A DNA stretch of 64,000 nucleotides, from assembly GCA_963932145.1 (NCBI GenBank), contig OZ010572.1, positions 84,253,974-84,317,973 on the forward strand, in the 5' to 3' direction. This stretch comes from Acanthosepion lycidas. Taxonomy: Eukaryota > Mollusca > Cephalopoda > Sepiida > Sepiidae. The translations under genes and the position numbers were made by a program. Under the pieces are notes generated by a model. The model saw only the letters and a list, made by a program, of their open reading frames with translations. It did not search any database and was not told the origin of the DNA. Positions 1-11,051 of this stretch are shown piece after piece; the stretch's first letter is position 1; each line of letters begins with the position of its first letter.

Positions 1-220
1 TTGACGACCCAGCTAACCTTCAGCGAATTTCGAACTAAACACTTTATTTGATTTACAAGATACATTTTTCTCATTCTACTATCCATAGTACTAAAACCAA
101 TTTGAAATGTAAAATTTCAACACGTGCATAAGTTGGTTTGATGATTATATTTGATGATTTGTGTTCTTTTGACCAATTTAATTGTGTCTTTCACTTCCTT
201 GAAGTCCATCCATAAACATG
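1..220. other. AT-rich stretch, nothing recognised
   Basis: No coding pattern, RNA gene or repeat family is recognised before the minisatellite begins. Confidence 0.5.
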
Positions 221-645
221 GTCTGCCTATTTGTCGTCTCGGTAAACCTGGCGATAATTCTGCCTATTGGTCGTCTCGGTAAACCTGGCGATAATTCTGC
301 CTATTGGTCGTCTCGGTAAACCTGGCGATAATTCTGCCTATTGGTCGTCTCGGTAAACCTGGCGATAGTCTGCCTATTTGTCGTCTCGGTAAACCTGGCG
401 ATAATTCTGCCTATTGGTCGTCTCGGTAAACCTGGCGATAATTCTGCCTATTGGTCGTCTCGGTAAACCTGGCGATAATTCTGCCTATTGGTCGTCTCGG
501 TAAATCTGGCGATAGTCTGCCTATTTGTCGTCTCGGTAAACCTGGCGATAATTCTGCCTATTGGTCGTCTGGGTAAACCTGGCGATAATTCTGCCTATTG
601 GTCGTCTCGGTAAACCTGGCGATAGTCTGCCTAGTGGTCGTCTCG
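221..645. repeat. 37-bp minisatellite with 4-unit higher-order period
   Basis: The core TCGTCTCGG recurs at 234, 271, 308, 345, 381, 418, 455, 492, 528, 565, 602 and 638. The spacing is 37,37,37,36 | 37,37,37,36 | 37,37,36. The 36-bp units carry a GATAGTCTGCC variant where the others read GATAATTCTGCC. The array therefore has a 147-bp period of four monomers. Monomers are nearly identical, which suggests recent expansion. Open frames across it are only translated repeat. Confidence 0.95.
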
Positions 646-879
646 AAACATTTTTTTTCAACCAGTTATATAGTAATGGTAATATTAATATTAGCCGTTT
701 CCCTAAAAGGAAAAATCTGGTATACATTGATCGAGCAGCCAGTATTGCTTTCGGTTAAAATTTATAAAATCTTTCTTTTAAAACAATTTTTCATAAAAAT
801 AGTTTTCTCAAGTGCATTGCCTGACAACCATGTTATAGGTTGACCCCAAACATAGTAGAATAGGGAAGACTGAACTATT
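646..879. other. No recognised feature
   Basis: Non-coding sequence between the minisatellite and the first SINE piece. Nothing is recognised. Confidence 0.4.
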
Positions 880-1080
880 CAGAAACCGTCAATAGTTGTG
901 CCAGTACGAAGACAGAAGCCATCTTGACCGAGGATTTGAACGTACTTGTGTTGTGCAAACTGTTGATCCTGACAGAGGCTCTATTCCAGAAACTGTAACT
1001 AAGATCTGTTCAGAATGGTTGCAGTATAAATTGCAAGTGGGCTCTGTGGGTGTTGAATAAACATAGCTGATCATATAGGT
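880..1080 (+). mobile_element. SINE-A, partial and diverged copy
   Basis: The 3' half matches the SINE-A copy at 45749-46091, including the shared end CTCTGTGGGTGTTGAATAAA and the preceding 'gttgcagtataaa' segment. The tRNA-like head and middle are decayed or rearranged. Boundaries are approximate. Confidence 0.7.
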
Positions 1081-1298
1081 TATAAAGATTTTGATCACAC
1101 CTGAGTAGTGAGTTCCTCCCTACTTGCTACATACTTGCGACCTTTTACCACATGTAAGCTACGTTTAGTTTATCACTATTAATATAGTGTTGCTAGGGGA
1201 GTAATAAGTAGATATAATTGGTAATTCAATAATAATAAAGTTCTCGACTTACTAGGCAGGAGAGGGTGAGTACTTTTACAGAATTAGATCTTTTATAA

Positions 1299-1727
1299 AA
1301 ATGGCGCAGCCACTCGTATCCGAGGATGCCAGTCTACTAGGGCGGCTAGCTAACCCCCATTTCATACGCCTGCTCAGGCACATTTGTGTTTATTCAACAC
1401 CCACAGAGACCAGCTATGGTTTATACTGCATTATACTACCCCAGTTTGTGGAAGAGAGCGCGTTATCTAGCGTGATCAACTGTTTGAACAAGGTCAGCAC
1501 ACTCAAACTCTCACTCACGATGACTTGTGACTTCGTGCTAGCAAAACCACCGACGGTTCCCAAGGGTTCCGTCTATCCAATTTCACTGAAAATTTTGGGG
1601 TGTACTAGTAGTATAGTTTTCAGGCATTTTGCAGACCGGGAACATCAAGAAGTCACTTTCCTGAGAAACTGACCCAGGTCTCATGGTCAGAAAGCGAACG
1701 TTCCAGCGACACGGCCACATGCCCATA
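1299..1727 (-). mobile_element. SINE-A, near full-length copy
   Basis: On the minus strand the element starts at about 1727 with a tRNA-like head, 'TGGGCATGTGGCCG...' with an A-box-like block, followed by a decayed B-box region. It continues through the same body as the 45749 copy, including 'GAACCCTTGGGAACCG', 'AAGTCACAAGTCATCGTG' and the 'GTGTTGAATAAACACAAATG' tail, to the terminal 'GAGTGGCTGCGCC' region. The open frames at 1301-1672 (+) and 1583-1960 (-) fall in or beside this SINE and are not genes. Confidence 0.8.
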
Positions 1728-2474
1728 GATCTGGTATATATACATTTGTCTTCAGTCATAATAGAATTTAACAGACACAGATATATACGCACATAGAGAA
1801 GAGTTTTGGGTGAACAGAATGAGATATTTAAATAGATATGAAGATCGAAATTCAAAGATTCAGATATCAACAGAGAGCGATAGATATGAAAAAGACGGAG
1901 AACGAGAAAACAGATTGGCGGATAAATATGAAAATACTGAGATAGAACTGTATGACACAAAGAAGCACCAATAAGTTCAAACCCTTACATACTCCCCCCA
2001 CCCACTTTCTGTAACAACTACCCCAAGTCATCTCTCCCCCACACACTTCCCTCGACTCTTCACCCGCCCTCCACGAAACCTCCCTGCTCTTTCGTCGCTT
2101 CCAATCACCCCAGCAAGAATTATTACTTGATTAGCTGCTTATCTGCCGAATACATCGCAATTTCTTTTCTCCTCCTCGCAATTTTCAAAACTTCTTTGCC
2201 AAAATCAAATCCAATTAATTTTAATTAGATTAAATTAAATTTCCTAATTCATAAAAATGTCACACCATCTTTCGTAAGCATATTTTCATGTTCAAATCGG
2301 CGGTCGCGAAGAGGAAAGAGAGAGAGATAAAGATTGTTAGAAGGAATCTTTCATGTGCTCTTACGAAATTTACTTCGCATTGTTTTAAGTATTTTTTCAT
2401 TCTTTTTTCATCGTCATAATGACTTGATGAGAGGTTTATGAGTGACTACCACTTTACGTTCTCTCACTGTCGCG
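1728..2474. other. Unannotated stretch with C-rich patch
   Basis: AT-rich single-copy-looking sequence with a C-rich segment at about 1990-2090. No coding signal is seen. Confidence 0.4.
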
Positions 2475-2478
2475 TGCT

Positions 2479-2507
<29 letters not shown>
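2475..2507. repeat. (AC)n microsatellite
   Basis: An uninterrupted CA dinucleotide run. Confidence 0.95.
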
Positions 2508-2509
<2 letters not shown>

Positions 2510-2869
2510 CCTATTCATTCAGCTGTTTGTATTAATAAATGATCATTAAAACCTCTTTTCGTCCAGGTTTTCAAATGTACAATTATTGATAATGCATTTC
2601 TATAATAAAAATACCGTAAATTGCGGCATACAAGTCGACCTCAAGATTTTTAGCTCAAAATTCTGTCTTAGCCTTTTACCTACCGAATAGGTCGACTCAC
2701 AAATATAGGCTTTGGTCAGTGTTTAGCTGTTGGACGCGATGAGAGCTGTAGCGTTAATTGAATATTGACTTTGTTTACTATTTTATACTAAACTATACTT
2801 GTACGCCACAATTTCTGGTATTTAAAACCCTTACTTTAGTAAAAGTATTTCTTCTGTGCATTATATGTC
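2508..2869. other. AT-rich stretch with a possible DNA-transposon end
   Basis: At 2624 'taccgtaaattgcggcatac' is followed by AAGTCGACC, and at 2688-2700 an inverted 'taggtcgact' appears. A similar 'taccgtatg...cataagtcga' lies at 52069. These may be ends of a TIR element, but no second end is paired convincingly. Confidence 0.3.
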
Positions 2870-2930
2870 TTTAGAATGTGGGTGGTCAAGGCTATCCACA
2901 GCTTCCCGTCCCTTTTAATTCGTAATTTTT
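2870..2930 (-). mobile_element. LINE-B 3' tail fragment
   Basis: The segment 'gtggtcaaggctatccacag' aligns with the LINE-B tail seen twice at 59.99-60.31 kb ('gtgattatggctctccacaa'). On the minus strand this corresponds to the WRAMI-type end of the LINE-B ORF. Confidence 0.5.
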
Positions 2931-3139
2931 TAAATTCTTTACCCCCCCTCACTCTTTGTTCACGTTCTTCCATCTAAAAAAAAAATCGTTAAAACTTCGT
3001 CGTTGTTAAGTCCAGCGTATCCGCCTGTAAAAGCTGGTAGAAAGATAGGAGTTCAGCCTCCATAAAACAGGAAATGGTTTGGCCAGGTAGCGTTAGAGCT
3101 TGCCGGTCAGTGCTACGAGGAAAAAAAAACCTACCTGAC

Positions 3140-3262
3140 ACTCTTCACTTCTCCTTTTTTCAAAAGTCAACTATCCTCTACCTTTACAAGAGCCAGATCA
3201 GATTGAAAATGGAGTACTGTTACCATATAAGCCCAGTAGCTGCCTGCTTTTCACTTTCCAGA
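3140..3262 (+). mobile_element. LINE-A ORF2 C-terminal fragment
   Basis: The translation contains LYLYKSQIRLKMEYCYHIS. This matches the 'IYKpxIRPxxEYCxHIW' block after the reverse transcriptase domain of CR1/Jockey-like non-LTR retrotransposons. It then runs into unrelated sequence. It is a short decayed fragment. Confidence 0.7.
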
Positions 3263-3329
3263 TTCGATTGTGGGTGATGAATTATTTTCCATCTTGCAAC
3301 CCCTTTCCAACAGATTTTTTTTTTAATCC

Positions 3330-3420
3330 ATTCACCCACGAACAATAATGCCGCTAAGACGCAAGGGGCTGCTGGGAATGAAAGACGATGCGAAACATTA
3401 GAAGAAACTAGAAACCTAAT
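3330..3420 (-). mobile_element. LINE-A 3' UTR fragment
   Basis: The block 'gccgctaagacgcaaggggc' corresponds to the 3' UTR block at 33340 and 54310 ('gccactaggacgcaaggggt'). There it follows the LINE-A stop codon on the minus strand. Confidence 0.6.
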
Positions 3421-5712
3421 AACAACCTCTCCCCCCCCCCGTCCCGTCTCTATTTTGAATAAATCAAGTTGATTTCTTCAGCTGTTTATTGTCATCCGTG
3501 ATTTTTGTCAACGTGATCTCCTTTCGATCAAGACATTTGTTTTTTGTTTTTTTTGAGGTGGGGTTGTTTTGTTAATATCCATTAAGTGATCACTCAAGTA
3601 GCCACGTCAGAAACTTATCTAACTTATTAATCCAAGGCTCAACGCTACAGATAATAAAATTTGTACGACCCTCTACAAATTTTAACTTTCCGCATCATGG
3701 AAGAAAAATTTCCTGTGCCTGAACCTTGAAAGACATAAACCACCATTTGTGTCCGTACTCTGGATGATGCTAAATATCTTACAGACGATAGAATTTTATA
3801 TCATTCAAGGTTCCGATTTAGAGAATAAGGTCTATGCAGCTTCCACACAAAAAGCGTTGGTAACGTTGCTCCAGAGCCATGATCTCTCCATTTTAAAAAC
3901 ATTTGGAAATGAAACACGGAATACCGATGGTAGCGAATTTTTTATCACTATATTTTTAAAATTTAATAATTCTAAATTTTCATTTATTAAATATTTAAAT
4001 AATGTTCATCACAATAATAAATTACTCGATTTATTTTGTTTAATAATGGACTTATTCATTGAATTTCTTTTTTTATTTCGGGCAGCATCAAGTTATTCTG
4101 TTAGCTTCCATAAATTTGACACTTTACTTAATTTTGGATATATTTGCGTTATTTTTAAAGATTTCATTTAAATATTAAATCACCAATTACACGTTTAGGT
4201 AACCTTAGACATCTGTAGGAAATAAAAAAAGAAAACAAGAATTTATATAAAATAAAATAGTATTGTGGAAATTGGTGTCATCAAAACAAGAGAAAATATG
4301 CTTTTACGATGAAATTCATTAGGATCGGTGTTTTTACCATAAATTTGAAACCGTAGAAAATTCTTTTGAATAAGCTTATAATTGTATACACTGTAGCTTC
4401 AACTGGAGTAATAAATGAATATATTAAACTTAAGACAAACCAACATAAGTCTAATAGGGTGTAGAAGGTTGTGCGGTAAAGTTTTGACCTTGTAAAAATA
4501 TCGAACTCATCCATAAAGGAAAGAAACTGAAAACAGCAGATAAAGTGTTTTACATTATTTTTTCAAAGTCCAGTCTTATAGAGACTATTTTCTTACCAAG
4601 AAAAATAGCCTATATATGGGGAGATTTCTTAACTTCATTTAACACAAGGCCATATAACAAGAAATAAAATGGTGGAATCAGTTCTATGGAGGAAACCCTA
4701 TTTTTTTTTCGAAAATTAATACTCGGACCCATCTTATGCGAATTTTTTAATACCGACTTCTGGTCCTTGTAATTCTGAAGACTGTATTTATTATTAATAA
4801 ATTGTTAACCAAAAATTTATGAAAGAAACATTCACCGAAAAAAAAACATCTATATAATTTTATCAAGTAACTGAAATCTCAACATTTTAAAAGCTAATTA
4901 ATTATATTTTCGCTTTTTACATCTTAACAAAATGAATGACGACTAGCGTGTACATTTTATGAACGAAAATAAAGAGAATTTAATATACGTTTATGCGAAT
5001 GTGTGCATATGCAGTGTGTCTATATACTATCGATGTTTGATAATTTGAACTTGACGAACTGACAAGACATTGATCTGTTTGGCCTTTTTAATAAGCGAAA
5101 AGCTTGGACCACGAGTTTTATCCAATTCATCTCAACAACCCCGTTGGTCAAAAACAACGTTTTGATATTTGAAGTAATCGTTCGTTAATTTGTTAAACCT
5201 AGTTTCTCGTGTAGTGAAAATTCCCCCACCAAATATTCACACCTTTCAACAAATTAGTCATTAAACAAATATTCTTCATTAATTGCTATTTTTTTTTTAA
5301 TTCTGATATTCGTTTTCATTCACGTTATCTCGCCTCACTACATTATATTCGTTTCGTTTTGTTTTAGCAGTTTTTTTTAATATATAGTTTCAAAGGGCTT
5401 TTGATGTCAACTTTACAATGAACATGATCAAGTACTTTTGTTATGGCTATTATTAATGTCGAAATCATTATCCCAATCAATATCGATATGTTAATTCTTG
5501 TTACATACTTGCTAATAATATCAATTCTTCTTCAGCATAATTACATTATTATTAATATAATTATTATGCTACTTTTATTGTTGGCGTTATTTAAAACCTA
5601 CAACAGTAAGAGACATAAGAAAGCTCTTAATACTGTTTTAATGGCGTTGGATTAAGAATCTTAACATACGTAGATGAGACAAACAAAACTGTAAGAACAC
5701 AGAGATAAGATA
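3421..5712. other. Long AT-rich stretch without recognised features
   Basis: About 2.3 kb with no recognised transposon, RNA or protein domain. Open frames at 3749-4171 (+) and 5443-5655 (+) are rich in Ile/Leu/Phe/Asn as expected of AT-rich DNA. They show no domain pattern and no Kozak or splice context I can defend. Confidence 0.5.
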
Positions 5713-5792
5713 TTAGGTTGGTGCAAAAATCATTTCGTTTTCTCACATAGTAACATATGTGAGAAAACGACATTATTTTTGCACCAACCTAA
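5713..5792. mobile_element. Palindromic mariner-type MITE (copy 1)
   Basis: An 80-bp near-perfect inverted repeat starts TTAGGTTGGTGCAAAA and ends with its complement, with a short centre ('agtaacatatg' region). The left flank is TA. The right TA of the target duplication is lost. It belongs with the copies at 31679, 37081, 42220, 42288 and 47759. Confidence 0.9.
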
Positions 5793-5869
5793 CAGTAAAG
5801 GAGAATCAAAGACTAACCATCAATTATAAAAAGAGAACATGTGGCTCTGCAAGAGGTACAGCCAGAAAA

Positions 5870-6860
5870 ATGTGCTACGATACGGGGATGTCAGAATCGA
5901 AAAATTCCAGGAATTTAACTATGGAAAATGCGAGACAGAAATCCGAATATGCATTGTAATAGAGAAAGTTGCTTTCCAAAAGGAAAACAACGTATTAAGA
6001 AACAGGAAAATTGCGTAAGAAACAAAGGAAAGTGCTCGACTGCTATGTAATATAAATTCTACGTGATATTGAATGATGCAAAATTTCCTCAGAGATGAAA
6101 ATACTAAAGTCGACCAAGCATAGAAATGAATACAATATGGGAACCAGTAATAAGGAGTACTAGAGAAAAGCAATAATAACAACGAAAATTTCAATATGAG
6201 CTTTGGTAAAAAAAAAAAAAAAATGTAATGATAACAGCAAAAATTGCAATATGAGTACTGGTAAAATATAATTTCTGAAGACAGGTTTATAATACCCAGA
6301 AATTCAAACACAGATGTCCTCAATGACACAGTTAGATCCAGTGACAGGACCCCAAGAGTGTAAGTTCAATAGCTGGTTAAGGCGCTAGAGAACTTGAAAA
6401 GGGGAATTATTATTAGACGTGGCATGTAGGACTAGAATAGTCTACGCCAGAGAGCGAAATAAAGGGTTCAGTTCAACATTCAAACCACCTGAAAAAGGCC
6501 GGAGCGTTGTGATAAATATGAGGAAAATAGTCTAAATAATGTAATGGATGTTGTCCGACTGAAGGATGGTAGGAGATATCATATCGGGAACATGTCAGCG
6601 AGTTGGAAGTTTTAAGAATAATAGTTGTACTTAGAATAAGAGTTGAAATTTCTGAATCACATAATGGGAGAATTTTGATATTCAAAAGGACATAATGAAG
6701 ACAACAAGTGGGGTGGGTAAACAAAGAGTTTGTTTTAAAGGGAAGGCAGAATAGGGACTGGAAGTGTCATTCATTATAACAGGGGTCAATTATTGCTCAG
6801 AAGTATTAAAGATATGAAGTTGTGGAGGGCCGTGATCACCCATATCACGTATAACATGCT
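5870..6860 (+). mobile_element. LINE-B C-terminal region, decayed, with SINE-C insertion
   Basis: Pieces of the LINE-B ORF are readable in order: 'KCETEIRI...AFQKENNVLRNRKIA' (about 5925-6010), an 'EHVSELEVLR' block (about 6585), a 'LRIRVEISESHNG' block (about 6625), and the terminal 'LLRSIKDMKLWRAVITHIT' (about 6790-6855). Frameshifts and stops separate them. A SINE-C 3' piece sits inside at about 6440-6530. The family is a non-LTR retrotransposon. Clade assignment (RTE- or CR1-like) is uncertain. Confidence 0.75.
6440..6530 (+). mobile_element. SINE-C 3' fragment
   Basis: 'gcgaaataaagggttcagtt' followed by 'cacctgaaaaaggccggagc' matches the 3' half of the SINE-C copy at 51712-52030. Confidence 0.65.
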
Positions 6861-6949
6861 TTTCAAACGACATCTTTTTAATGTCGTTTGTGGTAGTCAT
6901 CAGAAAATCATAAATATTAATTTTATCATGATCTTATTTTCCACACCAT

Positions 6950-7082
6950 TCACTCTCTGTCCCTCCCTCACCCTCTATGCCTCCCTCCCTCACCCCCATC
7001 TCCTGCCGGTCTCTATCTCCTGTCTCTCTTATTTTTCTTATCACTATCTCCTATCTCTCTCTGTCTCTCTGTCTCTGTCTCA

Positions 7083-7097
<15 letters not shown>
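6950..7097. repeat. Pyrimidine-rich CT microsatellite region
   Basis: C/T-rich sequence with CTCT and GTCT runs leads directly into the (TA)n tract. Confidence 0.8.

Positions 7098-7126
<29 letters not shown>
7098..7126. repeat. (TA)n microsatellite
   Basis: An uninterrupted TA run. It lies about 160 bp downstream, on the minus strand, of a hammerhead-like motif. Confidence 0.95.
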
Positions 7127-7128
<2 letters not shown>

Positions 7129-7287
7129 TAATATTAGTGGTAAATATACATATATATGCAAAATCCACAGGTGCATATATACACATGTATATTTAGAATA
7201 AAAAATTCCGAGAGGATAAAATCCAGGTAGAACTCAATGTCCAGGACAGAGTAAGGATATAATAAAAAGGCTTAAACACTAATATTC

Positions 7288-7342
7288 CATGGTCATAATT
7301 TATTCCATTGGAATCGTAAATACGATCCAATTCATCAGACCT
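7288..7342 (-). ncRNA. Hammerhead-like motif, degenerate (HH0)
   Basis: Reading the minus strand: a 3-bp stem I strand (GGT), core CTGATGA (7338-7332), then a long hairpin where ATTGGA pairs with TCCAAT and TCGTA pairs with TACGA. GGAA (7306-7303) stands where GAAA is expected, followed by TAAATTAT, a G at the cleavage position, and ACC closing stem I. The GAAA-to-GGAA change and the G at position 17 should inactivate cleavage. The segment after stem II resembles the motif at 63678-63739, which supports relatedness. This is inference from sequence only. Confidence 0.4.
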
Positions 7343-7359
7343 ACAAATTCAAAAAGAAA

Positions 7360-7670
7360 ACAGAAAAAAACCCACTCCGGAAATAAAAAAGAATTTAGAG
7401 AGAGAGTAATTATGAGAGTGTGGGACGAATGTTAGTTTATAAGAGAGGGGTTTAACAGAGAGAGTTTTATTTAAAATTAGGTGTGAGTGGAAGGGGGAAA
7501 AAGACTGTTGACGGATGTCTAAAACAGTATAAGGATACACATCGACGTGACAATACACACACCATGGCCGATCAAATCTTAAAGAAGGAGGGGGAGGTAA
7601 GGAAGGAAGTGGTGGGGAAGAAAGATGGGGCGGGTGAAATTAAAATTGCAAGGGACGCTGTGTAATTGAG
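7360..7670. other. Purine-rich stretch, unrecognised
   Basis: A/G-rich on the plus strand. Short lysine-rich open frames (for example 7483-7665) reflect composition. It lies upstream, on the minus strand, of the hammerhead-like motif and may be the body of the same repeat. Confidence 0.35.
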
Positions 7671-7784
7671 AAAATTTGACAAAAATAATATCGACTGCAG
7701 GTTACAAATAAAATATTATAAACAATAAATATGAAGATTATCAAATCTGGCGAGGACCTATATTTTTATGTTCAAAACGCATGC

Positions 7785-7809
7785 AAAACCATACATACAT
7801 GTATATACT

Positions 7810-7842
<33 letters not shown>

Positions 7843-8065
7843 CATATATATGCACATACACACATATACATGTACACACACAAACACATATAAATACATA
7901 CACACATACACATACATATACATACATATACATACGCACACATATATACACGTATATCCACCTATACCCTATACACACATTTTCCACATACATATACATA
8001 AATACACATGCACCCACATACACATATATACATACACACACATACAAAAACCAGATATATATACG

Positions 8066-8098
<33 letters not shown>

Positions 8099-8642
8099 GC
8101 ATATATATATATACATATATATACATACAAAAATGTACACACATATACCTACATATACACACATACATCCATAGGCATCCACTCCTTACCCATTTACACA
8201 CACTTGTACATATGAACATGCGCATAAGCATATATACCTAAAACCTTACATTTCTAACCAATTAAAAAAAAAAAAAAAAACAATGTATCCCTATATCTAT
8301 CCGTTTAGCTATACATACATACACATATACACGCACATCTATACCCACATACACACATATATATACACATACATACATATGGGTACATATATACACCAAC
8401 ACATACGCACACCCACACACATACATATACATACATATATATACACATATATATACATATACACACATCCCAACATATATATTCTCCTATATATACCTAC
8501 ACCCACATACGTATACATGAATATATACACATACACACATATCCATACATATACATACACATATATACAAATACACACACCCCTAAATATATACCTACAT
8601 ATACCCGTAGTCAAGTACATACATACATACATACATACATAT

Positions 8643-8683
<41 letters not shown>

Positions 8684-8720
8684 CCCACATACATACAAAT
8701 ACATACATATAAATTAGAAT
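7785..8720. repeat. CA/TA mosaic microsatellite region
   Basis: About 0.9 kb of interleaved ACAC, ATAC and TATA runs, with a poly-A at 8263-8280 and pure (TA)n at about 8076-8115 and 8661-8682. All overlapping open frames (Thr/His/Ile/Tyr or Cys/Val/Tyr repeats) are translations of this simple sequence. Confidence 0.95.
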
Positions 8721-8842
8721 TTAAAAACTAAATAAGTAAAATTTCAACAATTTATATATACACATATACCCACATTCATACAAATACGTACAAATACATA
8801 CATATAAATTAGAATTTAAGAACTAAGTAAAATTTCAACAAT
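8697..8842. repeat. Tandem duplication of a ~100-bp AT-rich unit
   Basis: 'tacatacatataaattagaa' followed by 'aaaatttcaacaattt' occurs twice, starting near 8700 and 8799. The two copies differ by small indels. Confidence 0.8.
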
Positions 8843-8848
8843 TTGGGC

Positions 8849-8850
<2 letters not shown>

Positions 8851-8886
<36 letters not shown>
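8851..8886. repeat. Poly-A tract
   Basis: A long A run marks the 3' boundary of the minus-strand Penelope-like element (as poly-T on that strand). Confidence 0.9.
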
Positions 8887-8888
<2 letters not shown>

Positions 8889-9029
8889 CATAGCGCATCA
8901 CAAAAACACACAATGATCTATATAGAGATAAACAAAATAAACATAATAGTCATTCCGTTAAAATGTCATGCCCGATGTTTTGAACCAAGATGGAACTGAC
9001 ATAAATGACAGAAAGTTACAAAACGGTGT
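8887..9029 (-). mobile_element. 3' untranslated part of Penelope-like element
   Basis: Sequence between the stop codon of the Penelope-like ORF (9030) and the homopolymer tract. No CTGANGA hammerhead core is visible here. Confidence 0.5.
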
Positions 9030-11051
9030 TTATGTTTTGAATCTCTTCTTATGTCTACATTTAGAAAATATCTCATTACGAAGATTCAACAGTTCATCTT
9101 GATTTTTATCTTTGATAATAAAAATTTTTTCCGCCAAGCACAGATCACACCGATCGCGGAAGTTATTAGGTGTTTTGGCTCTTGATAGGTATCTCCATTT
9201 CAAAATTGGGGTTAACCCCTTATCCACCAGATCCCAGTAGTGTTTGGATAAGGAAGTTTGACTTCTAAGGCATCTATATCTAAAAGAGTGTCTATGGTTG
9301 TATAGACGCTGCTTCCAATTACCGGCGGATATACCTATATATCTTTTTTTCTCGTTTATATTTTCCTCGGGAAAGATAGTTGCCTCGTATATTACATTTT
9401 TGTAGTTACATTTACCCCCGATAGGGCAATGATCTTTATTCCTACAATTGCAGGTAGGGTTACTTGATTGAGTCACATTACAATGGTAGTTTCTAAGTAT
9501 TCTGCAATTATGGGAAGATATGATTTTCTCCATATTACTAACGCATGAGTAACTAATTTTCAGAGTCTTCCTATTGAAAATTTTACTTAATGGATGTTTA
9601 CTGTGAAAATGCTTATCAATTAATTTCAGAAAAAAACCTCCTATGTCAATATTAGAGAGCTTGCAATATGGTGGGTTGAACCATATTACCTTCCTCTTTC
9701 TATTTTTAGATCTGTTATTGTTCTGATTTCTAAGTTCTCCGTTATAGTTTAATTCCTGTCTAAAACCACTATTTTTGAGGGCCTGATTGTATATAAATTT
9801 ATTATCATCAAAGACTTTTTGGCTAGAAGATAGCTTATTTATTCTAGTATTCACAGTTTTAGGGATGTGGTCTATCACATGTTTAGGGTGGTTAGAGTGG
9901 ACGTTGATATATAGGGGTGTTTGATCAACTTTATGGAAGGGTTTAAAGGTATCATTAGATAGATTTAGTGTAATATCCAAAAAGTTGACTATTTTCATGT
10001 TGGAAGATATTTCAATTTTAAGGCCTAAGTATTTGAAGGCCCTAATTATCTTCTTATGTAAGCTAGAAGTCAAGGGGCCATTGCTATTTGGGACAATGAT
10101 TAGGCCGTCATCTCTATAAATTCCGACTTGGCTAAGGTTAACTACTCTACTCAAGGTGTCGAGAATATATATGCCCACCAGATCTGCAATTTGGGCGGAA
10201 TCAAAGGCCCCCATAGGTACATCGAAACTACCATTATTTTTCTTCACCCAAGTAGCGTCATTGTATGCAAGAATTGATCTTCTTGACGCTAAAATGATGT
10301 TCAGATCATTATCCGTTATATCAGTATATCCTTTGGCGAAATTAAGGCTGTTACTTAATAGTTCCTCCGAAATAGAAGGGTAAAAATCCAAGATGTCAAA
10401 TTGGATGAAAGTGGCTCTTCTCTTGTTAGGGATCTTTCGGAACCATTTAATCGTCTCGGCCGAGTCTTTCCAAAGGTTAGCAGGGTATTTCTCCAGGACA
10501 CATGAAGTAATTTTCTAAATAATACTCTTAGAAATTAATCCCAACTCAGATTTGGAGGGATTAATTAGACGGGACTGCAAGCCATTGATGAAGTTCGGCT
10601 TATGGTCTTTGAAGAGAATGTATGCATCTTTCAAACCAAATTTGCCCATTCTGTCAGCAACTCCACATTTGTTAGCAAATTTGCAGATGTCTTCATTGAT
10701 AGATGATAAGGTACTATTGTCTTTGTCTTTTTTATAAGAGCTGGTAATTTTGTCAGTGACGATTTTGTCGTATTCAGAAGGTGTAACTTTATAGAAATTT
10801 TTAGATTTGTCGGCTTTAATCCATAATTTATTGGATTTTTTTATGTTTTTAATGTCTCTACCAATTTTAGTCAGGAAGTAGTTGTTATGATTCTTGAACT
10901 TAATCTTTTTAATTAAATCGATCAGATCCCCTTCGAACGGTATAAGTAGCTTGTCACACGGTGGAGTTTTTTGGGATTTCAGGTTAAACGTTTCAGAATT
11001 TAATTCTTGGTCATTTCTAGGATTATGGTAGAAAAAAGTTTTCCACCTCAT
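9030..11051 (-). pseudogene. Penelope-like element ORF: reverse transcriptase + GIY-YIG endonuclease
   Basis: One reading frame runs from 11051 to 9030, broken only by a TAG at 10515-10517. Without that stop it would give about 673 residues. The upstream part has the Penelope N-terminal RT block 'LFKDHKPNF...RLINPSKSELGLISKS'. Next come 'FYPSIS', the 'GAFDSAQIADLVGIYIL' block and the catalytic YRDD (about residue 92 after the FYPSIS start). Then come a Cys/His cluster (CNCRNKDHCP...GKC) and a C-terminal GIY-YIG domain with RYIGIS and KQRLYNHRHSF. This order (RT, zinc-like cluster, C-terminal GIY-YIG) is that of canonical Penelope-like retroelements, which prime at DNA ends or nicks made by the endonuclease. 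The 5' end stops at the LINE-A junction near 11051, so the N-terminus is probably truncated. A single nonsense codon in an otherwise clean frame indicates recent loss of activity. Confidence 0.92.

Noticed and set aside
221-645. CRISPR-like array
   Set aside because: Units are contiguous with no variable spacers, and the context is metazoan. It is a minisatellite with higher-order structure.
3749-4171. 140-residue frame as a host gene
   Set aside because: AT-rich, Ile/Phe/Asn-rich, without recognisable domain or supporting context. It cannot be distinguished from chance.
7731-8717. Thr/His/Tyr/Ile repeat frames
   Set aside because: These are translated CA/TA mosaic microsatellite.
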